NCBI RefSeq assembly: GCF_036311905.1
Contig: NZ_JAZDCH010000003.1
Location: 20,441 to 84,440 of the forward strand
Source: Brachybacterium sp036311905
GTDB taxonomy: Bacteria; Actinomycetota; Actinomycetes; Actinomycetales; Dermabacteraceae
Length of the DNA: 64,000 bases
Direction of reading: 5' to 3'
The notes beneath the pieces were generated by a model. It did no database searches and was not told the origin of the DNA. It saw nothing but the letters and a program-made list of their open reading frames with translations. A program made the position numbers and the translations under genes. Below are positions 32,805-44,900 of this stretch, in pieces (position 1 is the stretch's first letter; each line of letters opens with the position of its first letter).

Positions 32805-33512
32805 TCAGAACAGGCGGGACTCGACGTCGTCGATACCGCGCAGGGCGTCGTAGTCGAGGGTCACGCAGTCGATGCCGCGGTCCCCGGCGAGGACGCGCGC
32901 CTGGGGCTTGATCGCCTGGGCGGCGAAGATCCCCCGCACCGGGGCGAGCAGCGGATCGCGGTTGAGCAGCTCGAGGTAGCGGGTCAGCTGCTCGACGCCG
33001 TCGATCTCCCCGCGGCGCTTGATCTCGATCGCGACGGCGCGGCCCTCGGGGTCGCGCGCGAGGATGTCGACCGGACCGATCGCAGTGCCGTACTCGCGGC
33101 GCACGAGCGACCACCCGCTGCCGAGGGTCTCGATGTTGTCCGCGAGCAGCGCCTGGAGGTGCGCCTCGACGCCGTCCTTCTGCAGGCCCGGATCGACGCC
33201 GAGCTCATGGGCGGAGTCCTCGTAGGTCTCGTGCAGGCGCACCCGGAGGCGGTCGCCGGTTTTGTCGTGCACCACGTCCCACTGCTCGAGCCAGTCGCCC
33301 TCGGGATCCGCCGCGGCCTCCTCGGCGCTGCGGGTGCTGGTCTGCAACGTCGCGGGCGGGCTCATCCAGTTCAGGGGCTTGTAACTGCCCCCGTCGGAGT
33401 GGACCAGCACGCTGCCGTCGGCCTTGACGATCAGCAGGCGCGGGGCCAGGGGCAGGTGGGCGGTGAGTCGACCGGTGTAGTCGACGGAGCAGCGGGCAAC
33501 GACGAGACGCAC
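32805..33512 (-). CDS. nucS: mismatch-specific endonuclease NucS (EndoMS)
   Basis: A 235-residue nuclease that cleaves both strands at mismatched bases; it is the main non-MutS mismatch repair enzyme of actinobacteria and archaea. The N-terminal beta domain binds DNA. The C-terminal RecB-like nuclease shows GPVDILARD (D149) and AIEIKRRGEIDG (E163, K165), plus QLTRYLELLNRD. The last residues ESRLF resemble the motif by which NucS docks on the sliding clamp. The GTG at 33512 lies 6 bases after TACTCT, so the mRNA may be leaderless. Phased TCTCAT repeats lie upstream. Confidence 0.93.
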   Translation of the reverse strand: MRLVVARCSVDYTGRLTAHLPLAPRLLIVKADGSVLVHSDGGSYKPLNWMSPPATLQTSTRSAEEAAADPEGDWLEQWDVVHDKTGDRLRVRLHETYEDSAHELGVDPGLQKDGVEAHLQALLADNIETLGSGWSLVRREYGTAIGPVDILARDPEGRAVAIEIKRRGEIDGVEQLTRYLELLNRDPLLAPVRGIFAAQAIKPQARVLAGDRGIDCVTLDYDALRGIDDVESRLF

Positions 33513-33518
33513 CCCGAC

Positions 33519-33524
33519 AGAGTA
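33519..33524 (-). promoter_or_regulatory. -10 element of nucS, leaderless arrangement
   Basis: TACTCT on the minus strand ends 6 bases before the GTG start, so transcription should begin at or next to the start codon. No ribosome site exists. Confidence 0.55.
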
Positions 33525-33538
33525 CGTCAGGCCGCCCC

Positions 33539-33566
33539 ATGAGACGCCGATGAGACGCTCATGAGA
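33539..33566 (-). promoter_or_regulatory. 11-bp-phased TCTCAT triple repeat upstream of nucS
   Basis: On the minus strand TCTCAT occurs at 33566-33561, 33555-33550 and 33544-33539, exactly 11 bases apart. The last copy covers the -35 position of the nucS promoter. OmpR/PhoB-type response regulators bind such helically phased direct repeats. A related array precedes the gene at 57926. Confidence 0.6.
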
Positions 33567-33684
33567 GGGCCTTTACCCAGGTGGAGGACCTCACGTGGAG
33601 GTATCCCCGGCGGGCTCGTCCGCCTATCGTGGACGGGTCCACCACCTCGTGCCCGGTCCGGGCCGCCTGATATGGAGCTTCCAC

Positions 33685-34752
33685 GTGCAACGACTCCTCG
33701 CCGTCCTCCTGGTCCTGCTCGGACTGATCGGACTGGTGCTGGGCCGCCTCGGCGAGACCACCTGGGCCCCCGACACCGAGACCACCGCGACCGTCTCCCT
33801 CTCCGATCCGGGGCCCGCGGTGCTCATCGATCCCGGCGTGCTCTACGTCGGCGGCGAGGAGGGCACCGTGACCATCGAGGGCGCGAGCGACGTCTCGATC
33901 ATCACCGCCTCCAACGCCGACCTCGAGGCCTACCTCGAGGGCACCCGCTACACCCGCATCACCGGGGCGAGCGACTGGACCACCCTGAGCACGCAGGAGG
34001 TCAACCCCGACGGTTCCGCCGAGCTGACCGATCCGACCACCTCGGACCTGTGGCGCTCCGTGGAGACCACCCCGAGCCCCGCGACGATCGACGTGGCCGA
34101 CTTCCACGCCGGCGAGCACGGAGAGAACGCGCAGGTGTACCGCGCGATCCTCATCGTCACCGACGGCACCGCCCCCGGAGCGGACCAGGTCTCGATCACC
34201 TGGCCCGTGCACGACGAGAACGAGTGGGTCCCCTTCGCCTACGCCGGCGGTGCGGCCGTCGCCGTGATCGGCCTGGTGCTCCTCGTGGTCTCCCTCGGAG
34301 GACGCCGCCGCGAGCGGCTCGACGAGGACGAGATCGAGGAGACGGAGGAGAGCGACGCCCTCGAGAGCGCGGAGCCGGGTGCGTCCGCTCCGATCGTGGT
34401 CGGCGGGTCCGCGGCGGCCGGCGCCCCGGGCGATGCCGACGACCGGGCGGACGCCGAGGACGCCGACGCCTGGTCCGTCGCCGGGGCGCCCGCTGACCGC
34501 GCCTCCGCCGACGGCGAGGACACCGCGGTGCTCGCGCCCGTGGAGGCGGAGGAAGCCGAGGAGGCCGAGGATCCTGCAGACGCCGAGTCCGCAGAGACCG
34601 CAGTGACCGCGCAGACCGCCGGTTCCGATAGCTCCGCCGATGCCGACGCGTCGTCCGATGCTGACCGGTCCACCGAGCTCGATCCGTCCGCTCCGTCCGA
34701 CCCGTCCGCGGAGTCCGACGAGCAGCCCGCTCCGGGGCAGGAGCCCCGATGA
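33685..34752 (+). CDS. unrecognised membrane protein with extracytoplasmic domain and acidic tail
   Basis: I do not recognise this 355-residue protein. An N-terminal hydrophobic segment (about 3-19) acts as signal anchor or signal peptide. A ~160-residue Thr/Asp/Val-rich, probably beta-structured domain follows, then a second membrane helix (about 181-203). The C-terminal ~150 residues are low complexity, very rich in Ala, Glu, Asp and Ser, and should lie in the cytoplasm. The GTG at 33685 follows TGGAG; an earlier ATG at 33595 would bury the signal. TATCGT at 33625 could be its -10. It is followed closely by a lipoprotein gene on the same strand, suggesting a joint envelope role. Confidence 0.75.
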   Translation: MQRLLAVLLVLLGLIGLVLGRLGETTWAPDTETTATVSLSDPGPAVLIDPGVLYVGGEEGTVTIEGASDVSIITASNADLEAYLEGTRYTRITGASDWTTLSTQEVNPDGSAELTDPTTSDLWRSVETTPSPATIDVADFHAGEHGENAQVYRAILIVTDGTAPGADQVSITWPVHDENEWVPFAYAGGAAVAVIGLVLLVVSLGGRRRERLDEDEIEETEESDALESAEPGASAPIVVGGSAAAGAPGDADDRADAEDADAWSVAGAPADRASADGEDTAVLAPVEAEEAEEAEDPADAESAETAVTAQTAGSDSSADADASSDADRSTELDPSAPSDPSAESDEQPAPGQEPR

Positions 34753-34793
34753 CCCGGCCCGCTCCGCACCCGCCCCTGAGGAAGGACCTCCCG

Positions 34794-35837
34794 ATGACTT
34801 CTCGCCCGCTCGCCCGCCGCAGCCTTTTCGCGGGCTCCGGCGCGCTCCTCGTCGGCGGCGTCCTCTCCGCCTGCGCCTCCGAGCCGGAGGCACCGCCCGC
34901 CCCGCCCGCCGGACCGGAGATCGCTGAGCCCACCCCGGCGCAGACCACCGAGCAGCTCGACGCCGTCGTCGCGGAGATCAGCAGCGCGGTGACCGCGGCC
35001 GACGAGGCCCGCGACCCCGCCCAGCTGGCGCCCCGCGTCATCGGCTCCGCGGTCGAGTTCCGCACCGCCGCCTACGCGCTGATCGCCAAGGCCGAGGAGT
35101 GGACCGCCCAGCTCACCGTGCCCGGGGCCGCCCTCGTGGTGCCGATGTCCACGACCGGCACCGACTTCCCGCGCACCGCGATCGGCCTGGTCGAGAACTC
35201 GGCCGCTGACGGCGTGCCCTTCTTCCTCGCCCTGCAGCAGGCCGACGCCCGCTCGCCGTACACCACCTGGGGCTGGGCCCAGCAGGCGGTCGACGTGGCC
35301 ATGCCCACCGTCGCGGACGCCGCCGTCGGCTCCGAGGCCGTCGCGATCGACGCCGCGGACCTGGTGATGACCCCCGCGGAGGCGCTGGCCCTCTACGCGG
35401 CGGTGCTCACCGACGGCGACGCGAAGGATCCCGAGGACCAGCTGGCCGTCGACCCCTTCATCACCTCGCGGCACAGCGAGATCCAGGAGGAGCGCAAGGC
35501 GCTCAACGCCGGGGTCGAGTGGGACGAGGGCGCGACCATCCGCGAGACCTATGCGGTGCGCGAGGACGAGTTCGCGGGCCTGCGCACGGACGACGGCGGG
35601 GCGCTCGTCATGGGCACCCTCACCTCCACCCGCAAGGTCACCATCAAGGACGGCGCGACCATGCGCTACGCCGAGGACAACGCGTACACCAAGGTGGTCG
35701 GCACCCGCGAGTTCACGAAGGAGTTCGTGCGCACCTTCGGCACCCACGTCGCGCTGTACATCCCCTCGGCCGAGGCCGGCGGGCAGGTCCAGTCCGTCGG
35801 GGCCACCCTCACCGCGCTCACCGCCACCGGCTCCTGA
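34794..35837 (+). CDS. unrecognised lipoprotein
   Basis: A 347-residue predicted lipoprotein: LARRSLFAGSGALLVGG is a Tat-like signal with twin arginine, and LSAC is the lipobox (C27). The mature protein has a Pro/Glu-rich linker and then an Ala-rich globular domain with no enzyme motif that I can name; the second half contains the segment VRTFGTHVALYIP. The ATG at 34794 follows GAGGAAGGA; the ATG at 34749 that overlaps the previous gene lacks one and would precede the signal by 15 residues. It begins 41 bases after the membrane protein gene and is probably cotranscribed with it. Confidence 0.8.
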   Translation: MTSRPLARRSLFAGSGALLVGGVLSACASEPEAPPAPPAGPEIAEPTPAQTTEQLDAVVAEISSAVTAADEARDPAQLAPRVIGSAVEFRTAAYALIAKAEEWTAQLTVPGAALVVPMSTTGTDFPRTAIGLVENSAADGVPFFLALQQADARSPYTTWGWAQQAVDVAMPTVADAAVGSEAVAIDAADLVMTPAEALALYAAVLTDGDAKDPEDQLAVDPFITSRHSEIQEERKALNAGVEWDEGATIRETYAVREDEFAGLRTDDGGALVMGTLTSTRKVTIKDGATMRYAEDNAYTKVVGTREFTKEFVRTFGTHVALYIPSAEAGGQVQSVGATLTALTATGS

Positions 35838-35874
35838 GACGGAGGGCGCGACGACGCACCCGGGGAGAGTTCCC

Positions 35875-35880
35875 TAGACT
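35875..35880 (+). promoter_or_regulatory. -10 element for the thioredoxin/TPR gene
   Basis: TAGACT, the same hexamer used before the tRNA and gatC, lies 34 bases before the GTG start. Confidence 0.5.
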
Positions 35881-35914
35881 GTCAGGGTCCTGAACCCGTC
35901 GAAGGAGCTCCTCC

Positions 35915-36808
35915 GTGACCGATCCCTACGGCATCATCGATCTCGCCGCCCTCAAGCAGCCCGCCGACGGCGGCGCCACCGCGGGGGAGGCCTCCGCGCA
36001 CGAGGTGACCGTCACCGAGCAGGGTCTGCAGCAGATCGTCGGGGACTCGCAGCAGATCCCGACCCTGCTCCTGGTCACGAGCTCGCGCGTGCCCGAGGGC
36101 GCCGGCTTCCTCGCCTCCCTGCGCCGCGGTGTCGACGCTCACGCCGGGGCGGTCCGCCTCGCGGTGGTCGACGCGGACACGCAGCCGCGCGTCGCCCAGG
36201 CCCTCCAGGTCCAGCAGCTGCCGAGCCTGCTGCTGCTCCTGCTCGGCCAGGTCCAGCCGATCGTCGCCGGGGTGCTCCCCGACGGCGAGATCGACGCGCT
36301 GCTCAAGCAGGTCCTCGACCTCGCGCGCCAGCAGGGCCTCGAGGTGCCCGCGGGCGAGGGGTCCGAGGGCGCCGAGGAGCCTGCCGCCGAGCCGCTGCCG
36401 CCGCTCATCGCGGAGGCCTACGAGGCGATCGACCGGGGCGACCTCGACGGCGCCGTCGCCGCCTTCGAGAAGCATCTGCGCGAGAACCCCGCCGACGCCG
36501 AGGCGCGGACCGGACTCGCCACCGTCACCCTCATGCGGCGCACCCAGGGCGTCGATCTCGACGAGGTGCGCCGGGAGGCCGCGGAGAAGCCCGGGGATCT
36601 CTCCGCCCAGATGCTCGCCGCCGATGTGGACATGCTCGGCGGTCATGTCGACGACGCCTTCGGGCGTCTGCTGGACCTGCTGCGCGGCGCCGACCAGGAC
36701 ACGAAGGATGCGGTCCGCACCCGCCTGCTCGAGCTGTTCGAGATCGCCGGCGCCGAGGATCCGCGCGTCGCACCCGCCCGCAAGCGCCTCGCGAACCTCC
36801 TGTTCTGA
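35915..36808 (+). CDS. cnoX: thioredoxin-like/TPR co-chaperone (CnoX type)
   Basis: A 297-residue soluble protein. Residues about 25-140 have the thioredoxin fold (LLLVTSS, LAVVDADTQPRVAQALQVQQLPSLLLLL), but the usual CxxC is replaced and no cysteine is present, so it cannot be a redox thioredoxin. Residues about 165-295 form TPR-like helices (AYEAIDRGDLDGAVAAFEKHL). This architecture is that of CnoX (YbbN), which holds unfolding proteins and hands them to chaperonin. The GTG at 35915 follows GAAGGAG. A similar gene lies upstream of glgB in mycobacteria. Confidence 0.82.
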   Translation: MTDPYGIIDLAALKQPADGGATAGEASAHEVTVTEQGLQQIVGDSQQIPTLLLVTSSRVPEGAGFLASLRRGVDAHAGAVRLAVVDADTQPRVAQALQVQQLPSLLLLLLGQVQPIVAGVLPDGEIDALLKQVLDLARQQGLEVPAGEGSEGAEEPAAEPLPPLIAEAYEAIDRGDLDGAVAAFEKHLRENPADAEARTGLATVTLMRRTQGVDLDEVRREAAEKPGDLSAQMLAADVDMLGGHVDDAFGRLLDLLRGADQDTKDAVRTRLLELFEIAGAEDPRVAPARKRLANLLF

Positions 36809-36815
36809 GGCGCCT

Positions 36816-36839
36816 GCCGGCGGGCTGGGCTCCGCCGGC
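36816..36839. terminator. hairpin between convergent cnoX and glgB genes
   Basis: GCCGGCGG and CCGCCGGC (8 bp) with an 8-base loop, within the 39-base gap between the convergent stops. No T-run. Confidence 0.55.
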
Positions 36840-36847
36840 GCTCGGGC

Positions 36848-39067
<2,220 letters not shown>

Positions 39068-39068
39068 G

Positions 39069-41255
39069 TCAGCTCTCCTCGGGGTGGATGACGCGCAGGA
39101 CGTGCGCCGGCCGGTCGGCGGCGCGGAGGATCACGGAGGGCGCCGCATCCCAGCGGTACCGCTCCCCGGTCAGCAGGTCCTCGACCTCGAAGGCCGTGGC
39201 ACCGGGCTCCAGGCCCAGGGCGCCGAGGTCCAGGTGCAGGGTGGTCCAGGCGTCGCGGTCGTGCTCGGTGAGGGACACGACCAGCACCGTGTCCGGCGCG
39301 CCGGTCCCGGAGGACGCCGCGTCGAGGTGCTTGGAGAACACCAGGACCTGCGGGTCCTCGGCCTCGTGGAAGGAGATCGCGGTGAGCGACTGCAGGGCCG
39401 GGTGCTCGCGGCGGATCCGGTTCAGCGCGGTGAGCAGCGGCTGCAGGCTCTCCCCGCGGGCGAGCGCCCCCGCATGGTCGCGGGGCTTGTACTCGTACTT
39501 CTCGTTGTCGATCTGCTCCTGCGCCCCCGGCCGGGGGACGTCCTCGACGAGCTCGTACCCGGCGTAGATGCCCCAGGTGGGCACCAGGGTCGCGGCGAGG
39601 ATCGCGCGCAGCGCGAAGGCCGCTCGCCCGCCGCCGCTCATGAACGGGGTGAGGATGTCGTGCGTCGTGGGCCAGAAGCTGGGGCGCATGTACGGCGCGG
39701 CCGCGACGAGTTCCTCGAGATACTCGCGCAGCTCCTCGGGGGTGTGGCGCCAGGTGAAGTAGGTGTAGCTCTGGTGATAGCCGACCTTGCCCAGGGCGTG
39801 CATCATCGTGGGCCGGGTGAAGGCCTCCGCCAGGAAGATCACCTCGGGGTGCTTCGCGTCGAACTCCGCGAGCAGCTCCTCCCAGAAGCGCACCGGCTTG
39901 GTGTGCGGGTTGTCGATGCGGAACAGGGTGACCCCGTGGTCGACCCAGTGCTCGAGCATGTCCCGGATCGCCGCGTAGAGGCCCTCGTAGTCCGTGTCGA
40001 AGCTGAGGGGGTAGATGTCCTGGTACTTCTTCGGCGGGTTCTCGGCGTAGGCGATGCTGCCGTCGGAGCGGACCACGAACCACTCCGGATGCTCGGCGAC
40101 CCAGGGATGGTCGGGGGAGCACTGCAGGGCGATGTCCAGGGCCACTTCGAGCCCGAGCTCCTGCGCCCGGGCGACGAAGGCGTCGAAGTCCGCGAGCGTC
40201 CCGAGATCGGGGTGGATCGCGTCGTGCCCGCCGTCCGCGGAGCCGATCGCGTACGGCGAGCCGGGATCGCCGGGCTGCGGCTCGAGCGTGTTGTTGCGGC
40301 CCTTGCGGAAGGTCGACCCGATCGGATGGATCGGGGTGAGGTAGGCGACGTCGAAGCCCATCTCGGCGATCCGGTCGAGGGACCGGGTCGCGGTGGCGAA
40401 GGTCCCCGAAGTCCAGCCGAGTCCCTCCTCGAAGCGCGCGCCTTCGGAGCGGGGGAAGAACTCGTACCACGAGCCGTAGAGCGCCCGGCGGCGATGCACG
40501 ATCAGACGATGGGGGCCGGAGACGGTCACGCCCTCGCGCAGCGGCCGGACCGTCATCAGCCCGCGGAGGTCCTCGGCGAGCGCCGGGGCGACCCGGGCGG
40601 CGGGGGAGAGGGAGGAGCTGCGCAGCGAGGCGAGGGCCGCGCGGACCACGGGCCCGTCGGCCTCGGGGCGGGTGCCCGCGGTGATCTCCGCGAGGATCGC
40701 CTCGAGCACGACGGCGCCGTCGGCGCAGACCAGCTCGACGTCGAGACCGGCAGGGATCTTCACCTCGGCGACATGGGCCCAGGTCGCATACGGCGCGGAG
40801 AAGGCCTCGACGCGGAAGGACCAGTGGCCGGTGGCGTCCGGGCGCACCGGCGCCTCCCAGAGGTCCAGGCCAGGGTTCGTCGAACGCATGCGGGTGACGG
40901 TCTCGGAGCCGTCCGGGGCGGTGAGCACCACCTGGACACCCATCGCATCGTGGCCCTCGCGGAAGGCGTTCGCCCGCACGGTGACCGTCTCGCCCTCGAC
41001 GCAGGAGGCGGGGAAGCGGCCGCCGTCGACGACGGGCTGCACCTCCATGATCGGGATCCGGCCCACGCCGGCGTCGAGACCGACCGGTCCGCCCGGACCG
41101 CGCGGTGCGGCGGGGGCGGGCGCGATCGGCTCCGTCGCGGCTGACGAGACAGGCAGAGCCGACGGGGCCGACGAGGTCGTCGGGTCCGCCGCGGCCGACG
41201 CGGTCTGGGGGGCCGGAGTCCCGCTCGACGCGGTGGGGTCGGTGGTCTCGGTCAT
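39069..41255 (-). CDS. glgE: alpha-1,4-glucan:maltose-1-phosphate maltosyltransferase
   Basis: A 728-residue GH13_3 enzyme that extends alpha-glucans with maltosyl units from maltose-1-phosphate. After an Ala/Ser/Pro/Thr-rich N-terminal stretch of ~60 residues, GRIPIMEVQPVVDGGRFP marks the GlgE N-domain. The catalytic barrel has YLTPIHPIG, FRIDNPHTKP (nucleophile Asp) and FLAEAFTRP (acid Glu). The ATG at 41255 follows AGGAGA on the minus strand. It lies 53 bases after glgX and 1 base before glgB. The enzymes making maltose-1-phosphate (TreS/Mak or GlgM) are not in the window. Confidence 0.94.
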   Translation of the reverse strand: MTETTDPTASSGTPAPQTASAAADPTTSSAPSALPVSSAATEPIAPAPAAPRGPGGPVGLDAGVGRIPIMEVQPVVDGGRFPASCVEGETVTVRANAFREGHDAMGVQVVLTAPDGSETVTRMRSTNPGLDLWEAPVRPDATGHWSFRVEAFSAPYATWAHVAEVKIPAGLDVELVCADGAVVLEAILAEITAGTRPEADGPVVRAALASLRSSSLSPAARVAPALAEDLRGLMTVRPLREGVTVSGPHRLIVHRRRALYGSWYEFFPRSEGARFEEGLGWTSGTFATATRSLDRIAEMGFDVAYLTPIHPIGSTFRKGRNNTLEPQPGDPGSPYAIGSADGGHDAIHPDLGTLADFDAFVARAQELGLEVALDIALQCSPDHPWVAEHPEWFVVRSDGSIAYAENPPKKYQDIYPLSFDTDYEGLYAAIRDMLEHWVDHGVTLFRIDNPHTKPVRFWEELLAEFDAKHPEVIFLAEAFTRPTMMHALGKVGYHQSYTYFTWRHTPEELREYLEELVAAAPYMRPSFWPTTHDILTPFMSGGGRAAFALRAILAATLVPTWGIYAGYELVEDVPRPGAQEQIDNEKYEYKPRDHAGALARGESLQPLLTALNRIRREHPALQSLTAISFHEAEDPQVLVFSKHLDAASSGTGAPDTVLVVSLTEHDRDAWTTLHLDLGALGLEPGATAFEVEDLLTGERYRWDAAPSVILRAADRPAHVLRVIHPEES

Positions 41256-41308
41256 GGCCTCTCCTGCCTGGCACCACAGGGTGCCTGCGACGGTCACGGT
41301 GACACGCC

Positions 41309-43558
<2,250 letters not shown>

Positions 43559-43618
43559 ATTCTCGCATCGGGCGCGCACCACGCCGGGCGCTGGGAGGAC
43601 GTGGCAGGGGGAGGGCGC

Positions 43619-43624
43619 TAGGAT
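43619..43624 (+). promoter_or_regulatory. possible -10 element upstream of the MoxR gene
   Basis: TAGGAT in the divergent glgX-moxR interval, 138 bases before the moxR ATG. No clear -35. If used, the transcript would carry the palindrome at 43695. Confidence 0.35.
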
Positions 43625-43694
43625 CGACCCGGCGCAGGTGGCCCGGATCACGGGCCTGCCCGCCCGTCGGCGTCGGGGGAGGGGCCCGCGCCGG

Positions 43695-43713
43695 GATCAT
43701 GCCGCGCATGATC
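43695..43713. promoter_or_regulatory. 19-bp perfect palindrome in the glgX-moxR interval
   Basis: GATCATG-CCGCG-CATGATC has perfect 7-base arms with a 5-base spacer, 48 bases upstream of moxR. Its AT-containing arms stand out in this GC-rich DNA, and it looks like a dimeric regulator site. The regulator is not identifiable here. Confidence 0.55.
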
Positions 43714-43761
43714 ACTGCACGTTGACCGCACGAGAACCGCACGACGGGGGAGCCGCAGCAC

Positions 43762-44874
43762 ATGAGCATTCCACCCAGCCAGCCGCCCGCCCGCCCGGCC
43801 GGGCCCGCGCCGAGCCCGGCCGGAGGGCCGGGTCGGCCTCCGTCGGCGGGAGGGGGACGGCCCCCGGGGCAGTTCGCGCCCTCGTCCGCGGCGATCACGC
43901 CGCGCGACCTCGAGCGCAGCGCCGCGATCGTCTCGACCATCACCCGGGTCTTCCAGTCCCGCGTGGTCGGCCAGGAGAACCTGCGCCTGACGCTGCTCGC
44001 GGCGCTCGCCGCGGGCGGTCACGTGCTGCTGGAGTCGGTGCCCGGTCTGGCCAAGACCACCGCGGCGAGCGCGCTGGCCTCTTCCATCACGGGCTCCTTC
44101 GCGCGCATCCAGTGCACCCCCGACCTGATGCCGAACGACATCATCGGCACCCAGATCTTCAACTACGGCTCGGGCACCTTCACCACGCAGCTGGGGCCGG
44201 TGCACGCGAACGTCGTGCTGCTCGACGAGATCAACCGCTCGAGCGCCAAGACGCAGTCGGCGATGCTCGAGGCGATGCAGGAGCGGCAGACCTCGATCGG
44301 CGGCGAGGTGCACCGCCTCCCCGAGCCGTTCATGGTGCTCGCGACCCAGAACCCGATCGAGGAGGAGGGCACCTACGTCCTCCCCGAGGCGCAGATGGAC
44401 CGCTTCCTCATGAAGGAGATCCTGACCTATCCGCGTCCCGCGGAGGAGCACGAGATCCTCGACCGCTCGACCTCCGGGAGCCTCACCGGGCAGCGCGAGG
44501 CCGTCGCCACGGTCTCCCTCGAGGATGTCCGCTTCCTCCAGGAGATGGTCGACGCGGTCTACGTCGATCCCGCCGTGAAGCGGTACATCATCGATCTGGT
44601 CTTCACCACGCGCGGCTCGGGCCCGCGACCGGTCCCGAACCTGACCCAGTCCGTGCGTGTCGGGGCGAGCCCCCGCGGCTCCCTCGCCCTGATGAAGGTC
44701 GGCCAGGCGCATGCGCTGCTGCACGGGCGCGACTACGTGACCCCGGACGACGTGCGGGCCATGCGCTACGGCGTGCTCCGCCACCGTCTCGTCCTCACCT
44801 TCGACGCCCTCGCCAGCGGCATCAAGCCCGAACAGATCATCGACGCGGTCTTCCACGCCGTGCCGATGCCCTGA
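43762..44874 (+). CDS. MoxR-family AAA+ ATPase
   Basis: A 370-residue chaperone-like ATPase. The first ~45 residues are a Pro/Gly-rich, probably disordered tail. The AAA core has Walker A ESVPGLAKTT (K98), Walker B VVLLDEINRS, sensor 1 LATQNPIEEEGTY and the arginine-finger region EAQMDRF. MoxR proteins remodel or load metals into partners with VWA domains, two of which are encoded downstream. The ATG at 43762 follows a GGGGGAG site. It opens a six-gene unit with DUF58 and VWA genes, the classic MoxR/Bat arrangement. Confidence 0.92.
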   Translation: MSIPPSQPPARPAGPAPSPAGGPGRPPSAGGGRPPGQFAPSSAAITPRDLERSAAIVSTITRVFQSRVVGQENLRLTLLAALAAGGHVLLESVPGLAKTTAASALASSITGSFARIQCTPDLMPNDIIGTQIFNYGSGTFTTQLGPVHANVVLLDEINRSSAKTQSAMLEAMQERQTSIGGEVHRLPEPFMVLATQNPIEEEGTYVLPEAQMDRFLMKEILTYPRPAEEHEILDRSTSGSLTGQREAVATVSLEDVRFLQEMVDAVYVDPAVKRYIIDLVFTTRGSGPRPVPNLTQSVRVGASPRGSLALMKVGQAHALLHGRDYVTPDDVRAMRYGVLRHRLVLTFDALASGIKPEQIIDAVFHAVPMP

Positions 44875-44900
44875 CCGGATCCGAGCAGGGGGCAGGGCGC

